Source: Actomonas sp051209155 (GTDB lineage Bacteria; Verrucomicrobiota; Verrucomicrobiia; Opitutales; Opitutaceae). Taken from it: 64,000 nt of DNA. The position numbers were made by a program, and so were the translations under genes. Under the pieces are notes generated by a model. It was not told where the DNA came from. It saw nothing but the letters and a program-made list of their open reading frames with translations, and did no database searches. The stretch lies in NCBI GenBank assembly GCA_051209155.1, contig JBPJGB010000001.1, one strand, 5' to 3'. Shown piece by piece: positions 39,685-49,500 of the stretch. Each line of letters starts with the position of its first letter. The first letter of the stretch is position 1.

Positions 39685-42600
39685 TTACGGGACGACATAC
39701 AGTTCGACCAGGCCAACACCCGGCGTGCCGCCGACCGACTGCAGGTGGACCGAATAGACGCCCGGGGGCAGGCTCTCGAGGATCACGGCGTCGTTGCTGT
39801 CGTCGGCGAGGGCAAAGGCGCCCACGGCGTCCGAGACGGTGCGGATCTCGTCGGCGTTCTGTGCCTGGCCCCAGGTGTCGTTGTTGTGGATCGGGGTGCC
39901 GTCCAGCGTGTGGAGCACGAGCTTCGGGTTGCTGAGCGCGTTGGTGATGCCGTGTTCGGCCAGGGTGGGACCGATGCCGCGGAGGAGCAGGCGCAGGGGG
40001 GCGTCGCCTTCGATGACGAAACCGACGATGAGCACGTCGTCGCCCTGGCCCACGCGGGCGCGGGCGGAGAGATTGGTGAAGGCGATGGCGGATCCGCCGG
40101 GGGCGTAGATCTCGTCGAGCACGATGCCGGGGCGGCCGAGCTTTTCGCGGGTCACGATGGAACGCGGACCGGCGGTGGTCGGCCGGTAAGCCAGGGCGGC
40201 GTCGGCCGAAGAGTCCGAGAGGGCAAAGGCACCGCGGGCGTTGAACAACCCGGTGGTGGCGGCGGAGGCCTGGGTCGACGTTTGCGGGACGGTCCAGTCG
40301 TCGTTGCTGGCGAGGACCACGGCCGGTTCGTCGCCGAAGGCGGGGCGCACCACGTCGAACGCGGGGTCGATCAAAGCTCCTTCGATATCGAGCGCGGCGA
40401 GACCGGGGCCGATGCTGCGCACGAGCAGGGTGTCCTCGTCGGAGACCGGGGTGCCGGTGGTGGCGAAACCGAGCACCAGCGTATCGTCACCGTTACCTGA
40501 ATACGCCCGGGTCGAGATGTTGCTGAGACGGGACGCGGTGGCATAGGCGAGGGACACGCGGGACAGGGTCTGGGTGTGGTCGGGCTGTGAAGTCACCACC
40601 ACGTCGTAGTCGCCGGCGTCGGTGGCGGAAAAGTCGGTGATGAGGTAGGTCGACTGAGTGGCGCCGGCGATGGGCTCGCCATTCAAGCGCCACTGGTAGC
40701 TTGGCAATGAACCGGCGGCGTTGCCGGCGCGCAGGAGCACGGCTTCGCCGGCTCGCACGGACTGGGTAAAAGGACCGGCGGGGGGTTCGGCGCCGGCGGT
40801 GGCCACGGCCAGGGTGAGGAACTGCACGGTGCGGTTGCCGGCGGCGTCGACAACCTCGACGCGGTAGGAGCCCGTGTCGGCCCGGGTGAGGAACGGCAGC
40901 ACCAGGCGCGGCGAGTGCCCGGTCGAAACGAGGGGGCCGCCAGCGCGGGCCCAGTAGTAGGTCAGCGGTTCTTCGCCAGAGGCGGTGGCGTGCAGTTCCA
41001 CCGCGTCGCCCTCGTTGGGGAAGGCCTCGCCGGTCCGGGTGAACTCGACCGTCGGGCCGCTCGCCGTGACCTCGACGGCGTCGCTGGTGATCTCGCTGTA
41101 GGGCGCGGTGATCACGACGTCGTAGGTGCCGGTGTATTGGCTGAAACTATACGAAGCGGTCCAGATCTCGTAGCTCGACGTGGTGGCGCCGGGAATCGGG
41201 TTGCCGTTGCGGCGCCATTGGTAGCTGACGGGGCCGGAGCCGGTGACGGCGACACTGAGGATGAAAGACTCAAATTCACGCAGGGCACCGCCCTCGGGCT
41301 GGTTCGTGATGGCGAGCGGCAGGGGCTCCGTGACCGCGAGCGTGCCCGCGGTGCTGGTGGTGGAGCCGAGGGCGTTGGTGATGGTCACGGCGTAGTCGCC
41401 GGCGTCGGCATCGACCAGGTCGGTAAGTGCGAGGACCGAGCGCGTGGCACCGTCGATCGGAGTGCCGTCGTGCAACCATTGGTAGGCGAAGGGTCCCGTG
41501 CCGGTGGCGCCCGCCATGAAGGTGGCCGATTCGCCGCGGGCGGCGGATTGCGGGCTGGGTTCGAAGACCACTTCGGGTGCGGTGGCCGGGGTGTCGGCGA
41601 GGGTCTGCCAAAGCGAAACGTAGGACACCACGCTGTAGCTGAATTCGTCGTAGCGACTGACCGGCACGGTCGTGATTGCGCTGTGCGGGCCGACGGCCAT
41701 GCGGGCCGCGCCGGAAAAGGTTTCGGAGGGAGGAGTCTGGCTCCAATTCACGCCGTCGTCCGATTCGTAGACGCCGGCGAGGTGGAATTCGGTGGGACTC
41801 GCGTCGGAGGTGGCGATGAAACGCCCGTCGAAGAACGCCACTGCGTTGAACTCGCGGCCGGCCACGATCACCGCCGGGGCGCCATCGTCCATGTCGAAGG
41901 AAGTGGTCGTGATGGGCGAAACATTGGTCGGGCCGTGCTGGTAAATCACGAACACGAGCGAGGTGCCGTCCGTGGCGACGTCGCGTAGGGGCAGGGTGCC
42001 GAACTCGGAATCGGTCACGGCCGACCAAGTCAGGCCATCCGCGGATGTGAGCACCGTGCCGCCGTCGCCCACGGCGATGAAGCGATCGAGCAGGAAGCGA
42101 ACATTGTGCAGCGCGTTGGTGTTGGCGGTCTCCACGGCGTTCCAGTTGACGCCATCGGCGGAGTTGGCGATGCCGCCTTCCAGGCCGACCATGACCCAGC
42201 GGCCGGCGCCGAACGCGACGCTGCTGGGAGAGCCGATCGGCAGCGAAAGTCGCGCGGAGGTGATGCCGTCGGCGGAAACGTCGACCGTGTTCACCCGGCC
42301 GGGGCCCGGCCCGAGAAGGCGTTTGAACGGAGCGCCGTCCGGCCCGAAGCGCGTTGCGATTTGGAAGAGCAGGTCACCCTCGGCGTGGGTGGGCGAGAAG
42401 GGACTCGGGTCCCAGGTGATGCCGTCCGGCGAGGAGTAGCCGCCGGCGAAGAAGCGGCCAAAACCATAGACCGGCCAAACGCCGACGTCGCCGATGAAGG
42501 GGTTGACGGTGACGTTGTTCCACGTGGTGCCTTCCGTTGAGCGATACAGCGCAAGCGCGGTCTTTTGGGCCTTGGGGTCGCTCGGCAGAATTTGGGGGGC

Positions 42601-43527
42601 GAGGGCGATGCTGTCGCTGCCGGCCAGGACCCGCAGATCGAGGTCGGCAGGGAAGTCCGGGACCTCCTCCCAGATTTCACCGTCGGCGGTGCGATAGACC
42701 GTGCCGCGGTCGTAGGCGGCCGGTTGTTGGCGCGCGTAGAAGTAGCCGGCGGCGAAACCGATCTGGCGGTCGATATTGATGCTCGGGACGGAGAGGGTGG
42801 GACCGATCGGGTTGGTTTTGTATTGGGTGACGATGTTCCAAGTCAGGCCGTCGGTGGAGAGGTAGGTGGGTTGGTTGACGCTGGAATCGGCATACCGGGT
42901 CACGAGAAACAGTCCGTTTCCAGCCACGGCGCTGGAGCCCCGGTGGTCCGTTGCGTCGGTATAGACGTCGCCCGTCGTCCAGTTGAGGGTGTCGGTGGAA
43001 ACGGCGACGCGACCCACGCCGTTGAAGACGGCGACCCGTTCGGTGGTGGCCCGCAGTTGGTTGAAGCGTTCGCCCAAACCGATCTCATTCCAGTCGGTGC
43101 CGTTGATGGTGGTGAAGATGCTGGTGGTCGCAGCATCGACCGGAGTGGAACCGAGGGCGACGAGGGTGTCACCCAGCCAGACCAGTTCGGAGAGCGCATG
43201 GGGCGTGGAATGCTCGGTCCAGGCGACGCCGTCGTCGGAAAGCCAGATCTTGTTGGTGGCGTGGGCGGCGAAACGGGTGCCGTTGGAGACGACTTGGTAG
43301 GCGCTTTCCAACGTGGTGCCGCCGGTCCAGCTGGAACCGTCGGGCGAGGTCCAGACGGTTTTGGCCAGATCGAGGGCGACAAACTGATCATCGCCCCAAG
43401 TGATGGAGAAAAATCGGTCCTGCGAAGGGTAGGGCAGGCGCATTGTCCAGTCGGACTGGGCGTGGGCGAGAAGGGTTACCGCTTGGACGATCAGCAGCGA
43501 AAGCGCGAAACGAAGCAGAGGTTTCAT
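39685..43527 (-). CDS. Very large secreted BNR/Ig-like protein with two C-terminal repeat modules
   Basis: A 1280-residue protein starting at the ATG at 43527 (an in-frame GTG at 43536 is also possible), with a signal peptide (MKPLLRFALSLLIVQAVTLL, about 24 residues). Residues about 30-640 hold BNR/propeller-like repeats with the marker SxDGxxW (TSPDGSSW, STDGLTW, SSPDGITW, SADGLTW, ESDDGVNW). Four Ig-like domains follow (about 650-985) with YQWxxxGxPI motifs. The last ~290 residues contain two copies of a module (RLSNISTRAYSGNGDDTLVL and NLSARARVGQGDDVLIVGFV, both closing with ..GPGLAALDI or ..GPTLAEHGI) that I know from many Opitutaceae secreted proteins. Likely cell-surface binding. Confidence 0.82.
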   Translation of the reverse strand: MKPLLRFALSLLIVQAVTLLAHAQSDWTMRLPYPSQDRFFSITWGDDQFVALDLAKTVWTSPDGSSWTGGTTLESAYQVVSNGTRFAAHATNKIWLSDDGVAWTEHSTPHALSELVWLGDTLVALGSTPVDAATTSIFTTINGTDWNEIGLGERFNQLRATTERVAVFNGVGRVAVSTDTLNWTTGDVYTDATDHRGSSAVAGNGLFLVTRYADSSVNQPTYLSTDGLTWNIVTQYKTNPIGPTLSVPSINIDRQIGFAAGYFYARQQPAAYDRGTVYRTADGEIWEEVPDFPADLDLRVLAGSDSIALAPQILPSDPKAQKTALALYRSTEGTTWNNVTVNPFIGDVGVWPVYGFGRFFAGGYSSPDGITWDPSPFSPTHAEGDLLFQIATRFGPDGAPFKRLLGPGPGRVNTVDVSADGITSARLSLPIGSPSSVAFGAGRWVMVGLEGGIANSADGVNWNAVETANTNALHNVRFLLDRFIAVGDGGTVLTSADGLTWSAVTDSEFGTLPLRDVATDGTSLVFVIYQHGPTNVSPITTTSFDMDDGAPAVIVAGREFNAVAFFDGRFIATSDASPTEFHLAGVYESDDGVNWSQTPPSETFSGAARMAVGPHSAITTVPVSRYDEFSYSVVSYVSLWQTLADTPATAPEVVFEPSPQSAARGESATFMAGATGTGPFAYQWLHDGTPIDGATRSVLALTDLVDADAGDYAVTITNALGSTTSTAGTLAVTEPLPLAITNQPEGGALREFESFILSVAVTGSGPVSYQWRRNGNPIPGATTSSYEIWTASYSFSQYTGTYDVVITAPYSEITSDAVEVTASGPTVEFTRTGEAFPNEGDAVELHATASGEEPLTYYWARAGGPLVSTGHSPRLVLPFLTRADTGSYRVEVVDAAGNRTVQFLTLAVATAGAEPPAGPFTQSVRAGEAVLLRAGNAAGSLPSYQWRLNGEPIAGATQSTYLITDFSATDAGDYDVVVTSQPDHTQTLSRVSLAYATASRLSNISTRAYSGNGDDTLVLGFATTGTPVSDEDTLLVRSIGPGLAALDIEGALIDPAFDVVRPAFGDEPAVVLASNDDWTVPQTSTQASAATTGLFNARGAFALSDSSADAALAYRPTTAGPRSIVTREKLGRPGIVLDEIYAPGGSAIAFTNLSARARVGQGDDVLIVGFVIEGDAPLRLLLRGIGPTLAEHGITNALSNPKLVLHTLDGTPIHNNDTWGQAQNADEIRTVSDAVGAFALADDSNDAVILESLPPGVYSVHLQSVGGTPGVGLVELYVVP

Positions 43528-43578
43528 GTCGTGCACGACAGCGTCTCCTTGGGAACCCGCTATTGCCGGAGCCGGGCC

Positions 43579-43606
43579 AAAAAAAGCGGCGCCAAGGTGG
43601 CGCCGC
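43579..43606 (-). terminator. Rho-independent terminator of the hydrolase cluster
   Basis: On the minus strand GCGGCGCC-N5-GGCGCCGC followed by TTTTTTT, 44 nt after the stop of the last of the three hydrolase genes. The 8-bp GC stem with a seven-T tract is strong. Confidence 0.88.
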
Positions 43607-43649
43607 GGTGGGAGAACGCGCGAGTGAAGTCGCGCCGCTGAGGACCTGA

Positions 43650-44432
43650 TCAGTCAGTCGCCGAGTTGGTGTCGTTGACTGAATACAGGATGAGATCGGC
43701 GACCCCGGCCGGATTCTCTAGCATGGCGGTGTGGCTGCCGGGGAAGGGGCGGATGGTCCAGCCGCGGGCCTTGGCGCGCTGCCAGCCTTTGTCGTTGGCC
43801 GAGCGTTCCTTGTAGGCGTCGCCGTCCTTCACGAAGGGCACGTAGGTGACGTTGAGAGCGAGCGCGGCGGGATCGTCGTAGGAGACCGGCTGGTCGAAGG
43901 TGTGGACGGGATGTGGCACGCCCTTGGGCGGGGCGGCGTCGGCGTCATACCACGGGAAATACGCCAGGCCGTTCTCGACCTTGCCGCCGGGGGGCAGGCC
44001 GCCCACGAGGTCGAACATCGACTCACCGTCGTTGGGCACGGCGGCGTCAAAGTAGAACACGTGTTTGATGCGGTCCGGGATGCGGTCCTGCACGCCGGTG
44101 ATGACCATGCCGCCGTAGGAGTGGCCGGTGAGCACGACATCGTGCAGGTCCTCGAAGCGGATCGTGTTCACCACATCCATGATGTGCGTTTCGAGGTTCA
44201 CCGACTCGTCGGCGAGGTGATGCCGTTCGCCGAGGCCGGTGAGGGTGACCCGATGGACGTCGTGACCGGCCGCGCGCAGGTGGCGGGCGGTTTCCTTCCA
44301 CTCCCAGCCGCCGGCGGTGGCGCCGTGGACGATGACGATGGTGAGCGGTTTGCTCTCCTCGGCCCGGGCCGCAGTGGCGGCGAGCGCGATCAGGGCGAGG
44401 GGAAGGAGCAGGAGCGAGCGTAGGCGCTTCAT
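43650..44432 (-). CDS. Exported alpha/beta hydrolase, copy 3 of tandem triplet
   Basis: A 260-residue protein with a signal peptide (MKRLRSLLLLPLALIALAAT). The hydrolase core has the oxyanion motif VIVHGATAGGWEW, the nucleophile elbow LTGHSYGGMV (Ser in GHSYGG), the likely acid region FYFDAAVPNDGES and the catalytic His in FPGSHTAMLEN. This is the esterase/salicylate-esterase-like group (EstA, MES-like) of plant-type fold. It is the 3' gene of the cluster and ends at a strong terminator. The exported location suggests breakdown of an ester or amide outside the cytoplasm. Confidence 0.85.
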   Translation of the reverse strand: MKRLRSLLLLPLALIALAATAARAEESKPLTIVIVHGATAGGWEWKETARHLRAAGHDVHRVTLTGLGERHHLADESVNLETHIMDVVNTIRFEDLHDVVLTGHSYGGMVITGVQDRIPDRIKHVFYFDAAVPNDGESMFDLVGGLPPGGKVENGLAYFPWYDADAAPPKGVPHPVHTFDQPVSYDDPAALALNVTYVPFVKDGDAYKERSANDKGWQRAKARGWTIRPFPGSHTAMLENPAGVADLILYSVNDTNSATD

Positions 44433-44453
44433 GGATACGCGGGGGAGGCGGGT

Positions 44454-45257
44454 TTATTCGACCGGCGTATTGGTGTCGTTGACGCTGGCGAGGATGTGGG
44501 CGGCGAGGCCCTTCGGGGTTTCCAGCATGGCGGTATGGCTGCCGGGGTAGGGGCGGATGGTCCAGCCGCGGGCCTTGGCGCGTTGCCAGGCGGGATTCTC
44601 GGCGGCGCGCTTGGCCTCGTCCGCAGCGTCTTTCACGAAGGGCACGTAGGTGACGTTGAGGGCGTGCGCGGCCGGATTGTCGTAGGATACCGGCTCGGTG
44701 AGGGTGCCGATCGGGTGGCCGGTGTTGTGCGGCCAGGAAGTCGGGTTCTTGGGCAGCCAGTCCATCACCATGCGGCCGTTCTCGACCTTGGGCTCGGGAC
44801 GGTTGCCGCCGGCTCCGCCGAAGGAGTCGCGGATCGATTGGCCGTGTTCGGGCACGGCGGCATCGAAGAAGTAGACGTGGCTGATGCGCTCGGGGATGCG
44901 GTTCATCACCCCGGTGATGACCATGCCGCCGTAGGAGTGGCCGGTGAGGATGACGTCGTGGAGGTCCTCGAAGAGGATGGTGTTCACCACGTCGTTGATG
45001 TGAGTGGTGAGGTTCACGCCTTCGGCGCTGAGGTGGGAGCGTTCACCGAGGGCGGTGAGTGTGACGCGGTAGGTATCGTGGCCGGCTTCCTCGAGGTATT
45101 TGGCGGTCTCCTTCCATTCGTAGCCACCGGCGGTGGCGCCGTGGACGATGACGAAGGTGAGTTTCTCGCCGTCGGCGGACTCGTGATGGGCGGCGCGGGC
45201 AGCGATGGCACTGAGGCCGACGCTGAGGAGCAGAGTGAGGGTGCGGAGGAGTTTCAT
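44454..45257 (-). CDS. Exported alpha/beta hydrolase, copy 2 of tandem triplet
   Basis: A 267-residue paralogue of its neighbours with signal peptide MKLLRTLTLLLSVGLSAIAA. The oxyanion motif VIVHGATAGGYEW, the elbow LTGHSYGGMV, the HxPxE-type region FFDAAVPEHGQS and the His in YPGSHTAMLET are all conserved. Compared with copy 3 it carries a short insert around residues 155-180 (GGAGGNRPEPKVENGRMVMD). It lies 21 bp downstream of copy 1 and 21 bp upstream of copy 3. Confidence 0.85.
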   Translation of the reverse strand: MKLLRTLTLLLSVGLSAIAARAAHHESADGEKLTFVIVHGATAGGYEWKETAKYLEEAGHDTYRVTLTALGERSHLSAEGVNLTTHINDVVNTILFEDLHDVILTGHSYGGMVITGVMNRIPERISHVYFFDAAVPEHGQSIRDSFGGAGGNRPEPKVENGRMVMDWLPKNPTSWPHNTGHPIGTLTEPVSYDNPAAHALNVTYVPFVKDAADEAKRAAENPAWQRAKARGWTIRPYPGSHTAMLETPKGLAAHILASVNDTNTPVE

Positions 45258-45278
45258 GATGAGGGGAAAGGGGAACGG

Positions 45279-46067
45279 TTATTTGACGGGACTGTTGGTG
45301 TCATTGAGGGCCTCGAGCATGAGGGCGGCGAGGCCTTTGGGGTTTTCGAGCATGGCGGTGTGGCTGCCGGGAAAGGTGCGAACGGTCCAACCGCGGGAGA
45401 GGGCGTTTTGCCAGTTGCGATCGCGGGCGGCGCGCTCGGCGGGGTCGGTGCCCTCGGCGATGAAGGGCACGTAGGTCACGTTGAGCTTAAAGGCCTCCGG
45501 GTTGTTGTATTGGACGGGCTCGACGGAGGTGCCAATGGGGTGGCCGACGTTGTGCGGGTAGGTGGTGGGGTTCTCATTGAGCCAGTCCGGGATGCGGCGG
45601 CCGTCTTTCACGATCATGTTGGCGGGCGGCGGGCGGTGGGACCAAGAGCTTTCACCGTCGTTCGGCACGGCGGCGTCAAAATACATCACGTGTTTGATGC
45701 GCTCGGGAATCATGTTCATCACGCCGGTGATGACGCGACCGCCGTAGCTGTGGCCGGTGAGGATGACGTCGTGGAGGTCCTCGAAACGGATCGTGTTCAC
45801 CACGTCCATCACGTGGGTGGAGACGTTCACGCCGACGGCGCTGAGGTGGGAGCGTTCACCGAGGGCGGTCAGGGTGACGCGGTAGGTGTCGTGGCCGGCC
45901 TCGCGCAGGTAGCGGGCGGTCTCCTTCCACTCGTAACCGCCGGCGGTGGCGCCGTGGACGATGACGAAGGTCTCTTTTTCTGTGGTTTCGTGATGATCGG
46001 CGCGGGCGATCGAGAGGACGCAGCCGGCCAGGAGCAGCCAACCGAGGAATCGGGGAAGGGGTTTCAT
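45279..46067 (-). CDS. Exported alpha/beta hydrolase, copy 1 of tandem triplet
   Basis: A 262-residue protein with N-terminus MKPLPRFLGWLLLAGCVLSI; the segment can be read as a signal peptide or, through LLAGC, as a lipobox. The core motifs are VIVHGATAGGYEW, LTGHSYGGRV, YFDAAVPNDGES and FPGSHTAMLEN. It is the most upstream gene of the triplet and the probable first gene of the operon. Closest relatives by eye are copies 2 and 3, so the cluster arose by tandem duplication. Confidence 0.85.
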   Translation of the reverse strand: MKPLPRFLGWLLLAGCVLSIARADHHETTEKETFVIVHGATAGGYEWKETARYLREAGHDTYRVTLTALGERSHLSAVGVNVSTHVMDVVNTIRFEDLHDVILTGHSYGGRVITGVMNMIPERIKHVMYFDAAVPNDGESSWSHRPPPANMIVKDGRRIPDWLNENPTTYPHNVGHPIGTSVEPVQYNNPEAFKLNVTYVPFIAEGTDPAERAARDRNWQNALSRGWTVRTFPGSHTAMLENPKGLAALMLEALNDTNSPVK

Positions 46068-46169
46068 AGCAAGGGGGTGGGGTGAACTGACGAGGCTGAG
46101 GGGTGTCGGACTCGGTGTCAGGATACCGGCCTGCTAATCGTTAGCTTTACTCGACCATCCGGCGCTCGA

Positions 46170-46574
46170 TCATCGCGGTTGCAGCAGATCCCAGCGGTTG
46201 CCGAAGCAGTCGGCGAAGACGGCGACTTTGCCGTAGGGCTCGTCACGGGGCTGCTCCAGAAAGGTGACGCCGCGCGCCTGCATCGCCGTGTGGTCGCGGT
46301 CGAAGTCATCGGTGTGCAGGAAGAGGAAGACGCGGCCGCCGGCCTGTTGGCCGATGGCGGTCCGCTGCGGTTCGTCGACGGCGCGCGCAAGGAGGAGTCG
46401 GCAGCCGTTTGGACCTGAGCCGCGCGGAGCCACGGTGACCCAGCGTTTGCCCCCACCGAGGTCGCTGTCCTCGAGGAGCTCGAAGCCGAGGACGTCACGG
46501 TAGTAGATGATGGCCTCGTCGTAATCCGGCACGACGAGGGTGAGGGCGCCGAGATGTTGGCGCGGAGCGCTCAC
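46170..46574 (-). CDS. VOC family protein
   Basis: A 134-residue protein with a GTG start one base after the purL stop. The VOC pattern is LGALTLVVPDYDEAIIYYRD, GGGKRWVTVAPRG, FLFLHTDDFDRDHTAMQARG and the closing KVAVFADCFGNRWDLLQP, with the usual metal-ligand spacing. Such proteins bind small molecules or act as glyoxalase/fosfomycin-type enzymes. It is coupled to purL in translation, but there is no sign that it takes part in purine synthesis. Confidence 0.9.
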   Translation of the reverse strand: MSAPRQHLGALTLVVPDYDEAIIYYRDVLGFELLEDSDLGGGKRWVTVAPRGSGPNGCRLLLARAVDEPQRTAIGQQAGGRVFLFLHTDDFDRDHTAMQARGVTFLEQPRDEPYGKVAVFADCFGNRWDLLQPR

Positions 46575-46575
46575 T

Positions 46576-49500
46576 TCACCCCACCCACTCGCGGGCGTTT
46601 TGAAAGAGCTTCATCCATGGTGAGTTTTCGGGCCAATGAGCGGGTGCCCACGACATACATCTCGAACGAAACACCCGCTCGGGGTGCGGCATCATGATGG
46701 TGACGCGGCCGGTCGTGGTGGTGAGCGCGGTCATGCCGAGCGGGCTGCCGTTGGGATTGAGCGGATACTGTTCCGTCGGGACATGGTGGTTGTCGCAGTA
46801 GCGGGCGGCGACCTGGCCGCTGGCGCTAAAGGCCTCGGCGGCGGCGCGGTCGGCAAACTCGGCGTAACCTTCGCCATGGGCGACGGCGATGGGGAGCACG
46901 CTGCCAGCCATGCCTTTGAAGAGGATGGAGGGTGATTCCTCGATCTTGAGGGAGACGTAGCGACCTTCGTAGCGCTCGCTCTGGTTCTGCACAAAGTGCG
47001 GCCAAGCTTCGGCGCCGGGGATGATCGACTTGAGGTTGCTGAGCATCTGGCAGCCGTTGCAGACGCCGAGGGCAAAGGTGTCCTCGCGGGCGAAGAAGGC
47101 TTCGAATTCGGCGCGGGCGCGCGGGTTGAAGAGGATGCTTTTGGCCCAGCCTTCGCCAGCCCCGAGCACGTCGCCATAGGAGAAACCGCCGCAGGCGACG
47201 AGGCCACGAAAGTCGGCGAGGGAAACGCGGCCCTCGATGATGTCGGTCATGTGCACATCGACCGCCCGGAAACCAGCGCGGTCGAAGGCGGCGGCCATCT
47301 CGACCTCGCCGTTTACGCCCTGCTCACGCAGGATGGCCATGGGCGGTTTGTTGCCCACGGAACACACGGAAGGCACGGCATATGGATCGAATGTCAGGAC
47401 CGGCGTGATGCCTGGATCGGTGCGGTCGAGTTTGTGTTGGTATTCGGATTCGGCGCAGGCGGGGTTGTCGCGGAGGGAGGCGATGCGGCGGGTGACGTCC
47501 GACCAGATGGCGCGGAGGTCGCTGAGGTTCTCGGAGAGGACCTCGGTGTCGCCGGCTGTTACGCGGAAGGTGTAGTCGGTATTGAGTTTACCGATACGGT
47601 GGGTGCAGTCGGCCAGGCCGGCGGTGGCGAGGGTGGCCTCGACCGCGGCCAGGTCGGCGTTGGCCACCTGGATGACCGCGCCGAGTTCTTCGTTGAAGAG
47701 CGCGGCGAAGATGTCGGTGCCCGCCGGCAGATCGAGGCTGACACCGACGTGGCCGGCGAAGGCCATTTCGACAGCCGTGGCGAGCAGGCCACCGTCGGAG
47801 CGATCGTGGTAGGCGAGGAGTTTGCCTTCGGCGCCGAGTTGCTGGACGACGTTCCAGAAGGCTTTAAGATCGGCGGCGCGGTTGACGTCGGGCGTGGCTT
47901 CGCCGAGCTGCGAGACAACCTGGGCGAGGATGGAGCCGCCGAGGCGGTTGGCGCCGCGACCGAGGTCGATCAGGAGCAGGGTGGAGTCGGGGTTCTGCGC
48001 AAGCTGCGGCGTGAGCGACTTGGTGATATCGGCGACCGGGGCGAAGGCGGACACGATGAGCGAGACTGGGGCGGTCATGCGCTTGGTCGTGTCGCCGTCG
48101 GCCCAGACGGTGCTCATGGACATGGAGTCCTTGCCGACGGGAATGGTGATGCCGAGCTCGGGGCAGAGCTCCATGCCGACGGCTTTGACGGCGGCGTAGA
48201 GGTCAGCGGCGTCGCCGGGCACGGCGGGGGCGGCCATCCAGTTGGCGGAGAGGTTGACCTTGCCGAGCGGGCCGATCTGGGCGGCGGCGAGGTTGGTGAG
48301 GGCTTCACCGACCGCAAGGCGGGCGGAGGCGGCGGCGTTGTTGACCGCGACGGGGGTGCGTTCGCCCATGGCCATGGCCTCGCCGGTGTTGACGTCGAAG
48401 GTCGTGGCGGTGACGGCGCAGTCGGCGACGGGGACCTGCCACGGGCCCACCATTTGGTCGCGGCAAATGAGGCCGGTCACGGTGCGGTCGCCGATGGAGA
48501 TGAGGAAGGTCTTGTCGGCCACCGTCGGGTGGACGAGGACGCGGCGCACGGCCTCGGCGAGGGCAATACCGTTGAGATCGAGCGGGAGCTGCGGTCGGGC
48601 CAGGGTCGTCTCGCTGCGGTGCATGCGCGGCGGTTTGCCGAGCAGGACCTCAAGCGGCATGTCGATGGGGGTGTTGCCGAAGTGCGGGTCGGTGAGCACG
48701 AGGCGTTTGTCCTCGGTCGCCTCGCCGACAACGGCGAAGGGTGCGCGCTCGCGGGCGCAAATGGCGGCAAAGGTGTCGAGGCGATCGGCCGGGACGGCCA
48801 TGACGTAGCGCTCCTGCGACTCGTTGCACCAGATCTCGAGCGGCGACATGCCGGGCTCATCGTTGGGGAGCTTGCGGAGGTCGAAGATACCGCCGCGGCC
48901 ACCGTCGTTGATGAGTTCGGGGAGGGCGTTGGAGACGCCACCAGCGCCGACGTCGTGGATGAAGGAAATGGGGTTGGCGTCGTCCAGCGCCCAGCAGCGG
49001 TCAATGACCTCCTGACAGCGGCGCTCCATTTCGGGGTTGTCGCGTTGCACGGAGGCGAAATCGAGGTCCTCGCTGCCAGCGCCACTGGCGATCGAGGAGG
49101 CGGCGCCGCCACCGAGGCCGATGAGCATGCAGGGGCCGCCGAGCACGATGAGTTTGTCGCCGGGGTTGATGGCGCCTTTCTCGACATGGGCGGCCTTGAT
49201 GTTGCCGAGGCCGCCGGCGAGCATGATGGGCTTGTGGTAGCCGCGGAGCTCGGTGGCGCCCGGACCGGGGTCACCGACCCCGGCTTTAGCGGAAGGCACC
49301 TCGGCTTCGAAGGTGCGGAAGTAGCCGTTGATGGCGGGGCGACCGAACTCGTTGTTGAAGGCGGCGCCGCCCAGCGGCCCCTCGATCATGATGTCGAGGG
49401 CGGAGACGATGCGGCCAGGTTTGCCGAAATCAGTTTCCCAGGGCTGCTCGGCGCCGGGGAGGCGGAGATTGGAAACCGTGAAACCAGTCAGGCCGGCCTT

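Noticed and set aside
46018..46065. Lipobox LLAGC in the first hydrolase of the triplet
   Set aside because: The motif is present but the paralogues have ordinary signal peptides, so lipidation is left open and not claimed.
46133..46145. GCTAA-TCG-TTAGC inverted repeat before the hydrolase triplet
   Set aside because: Short arms and a unique occurrence; the resemblance to the 7194 palindrome (TTAGC/GCTAA) is probably chance.
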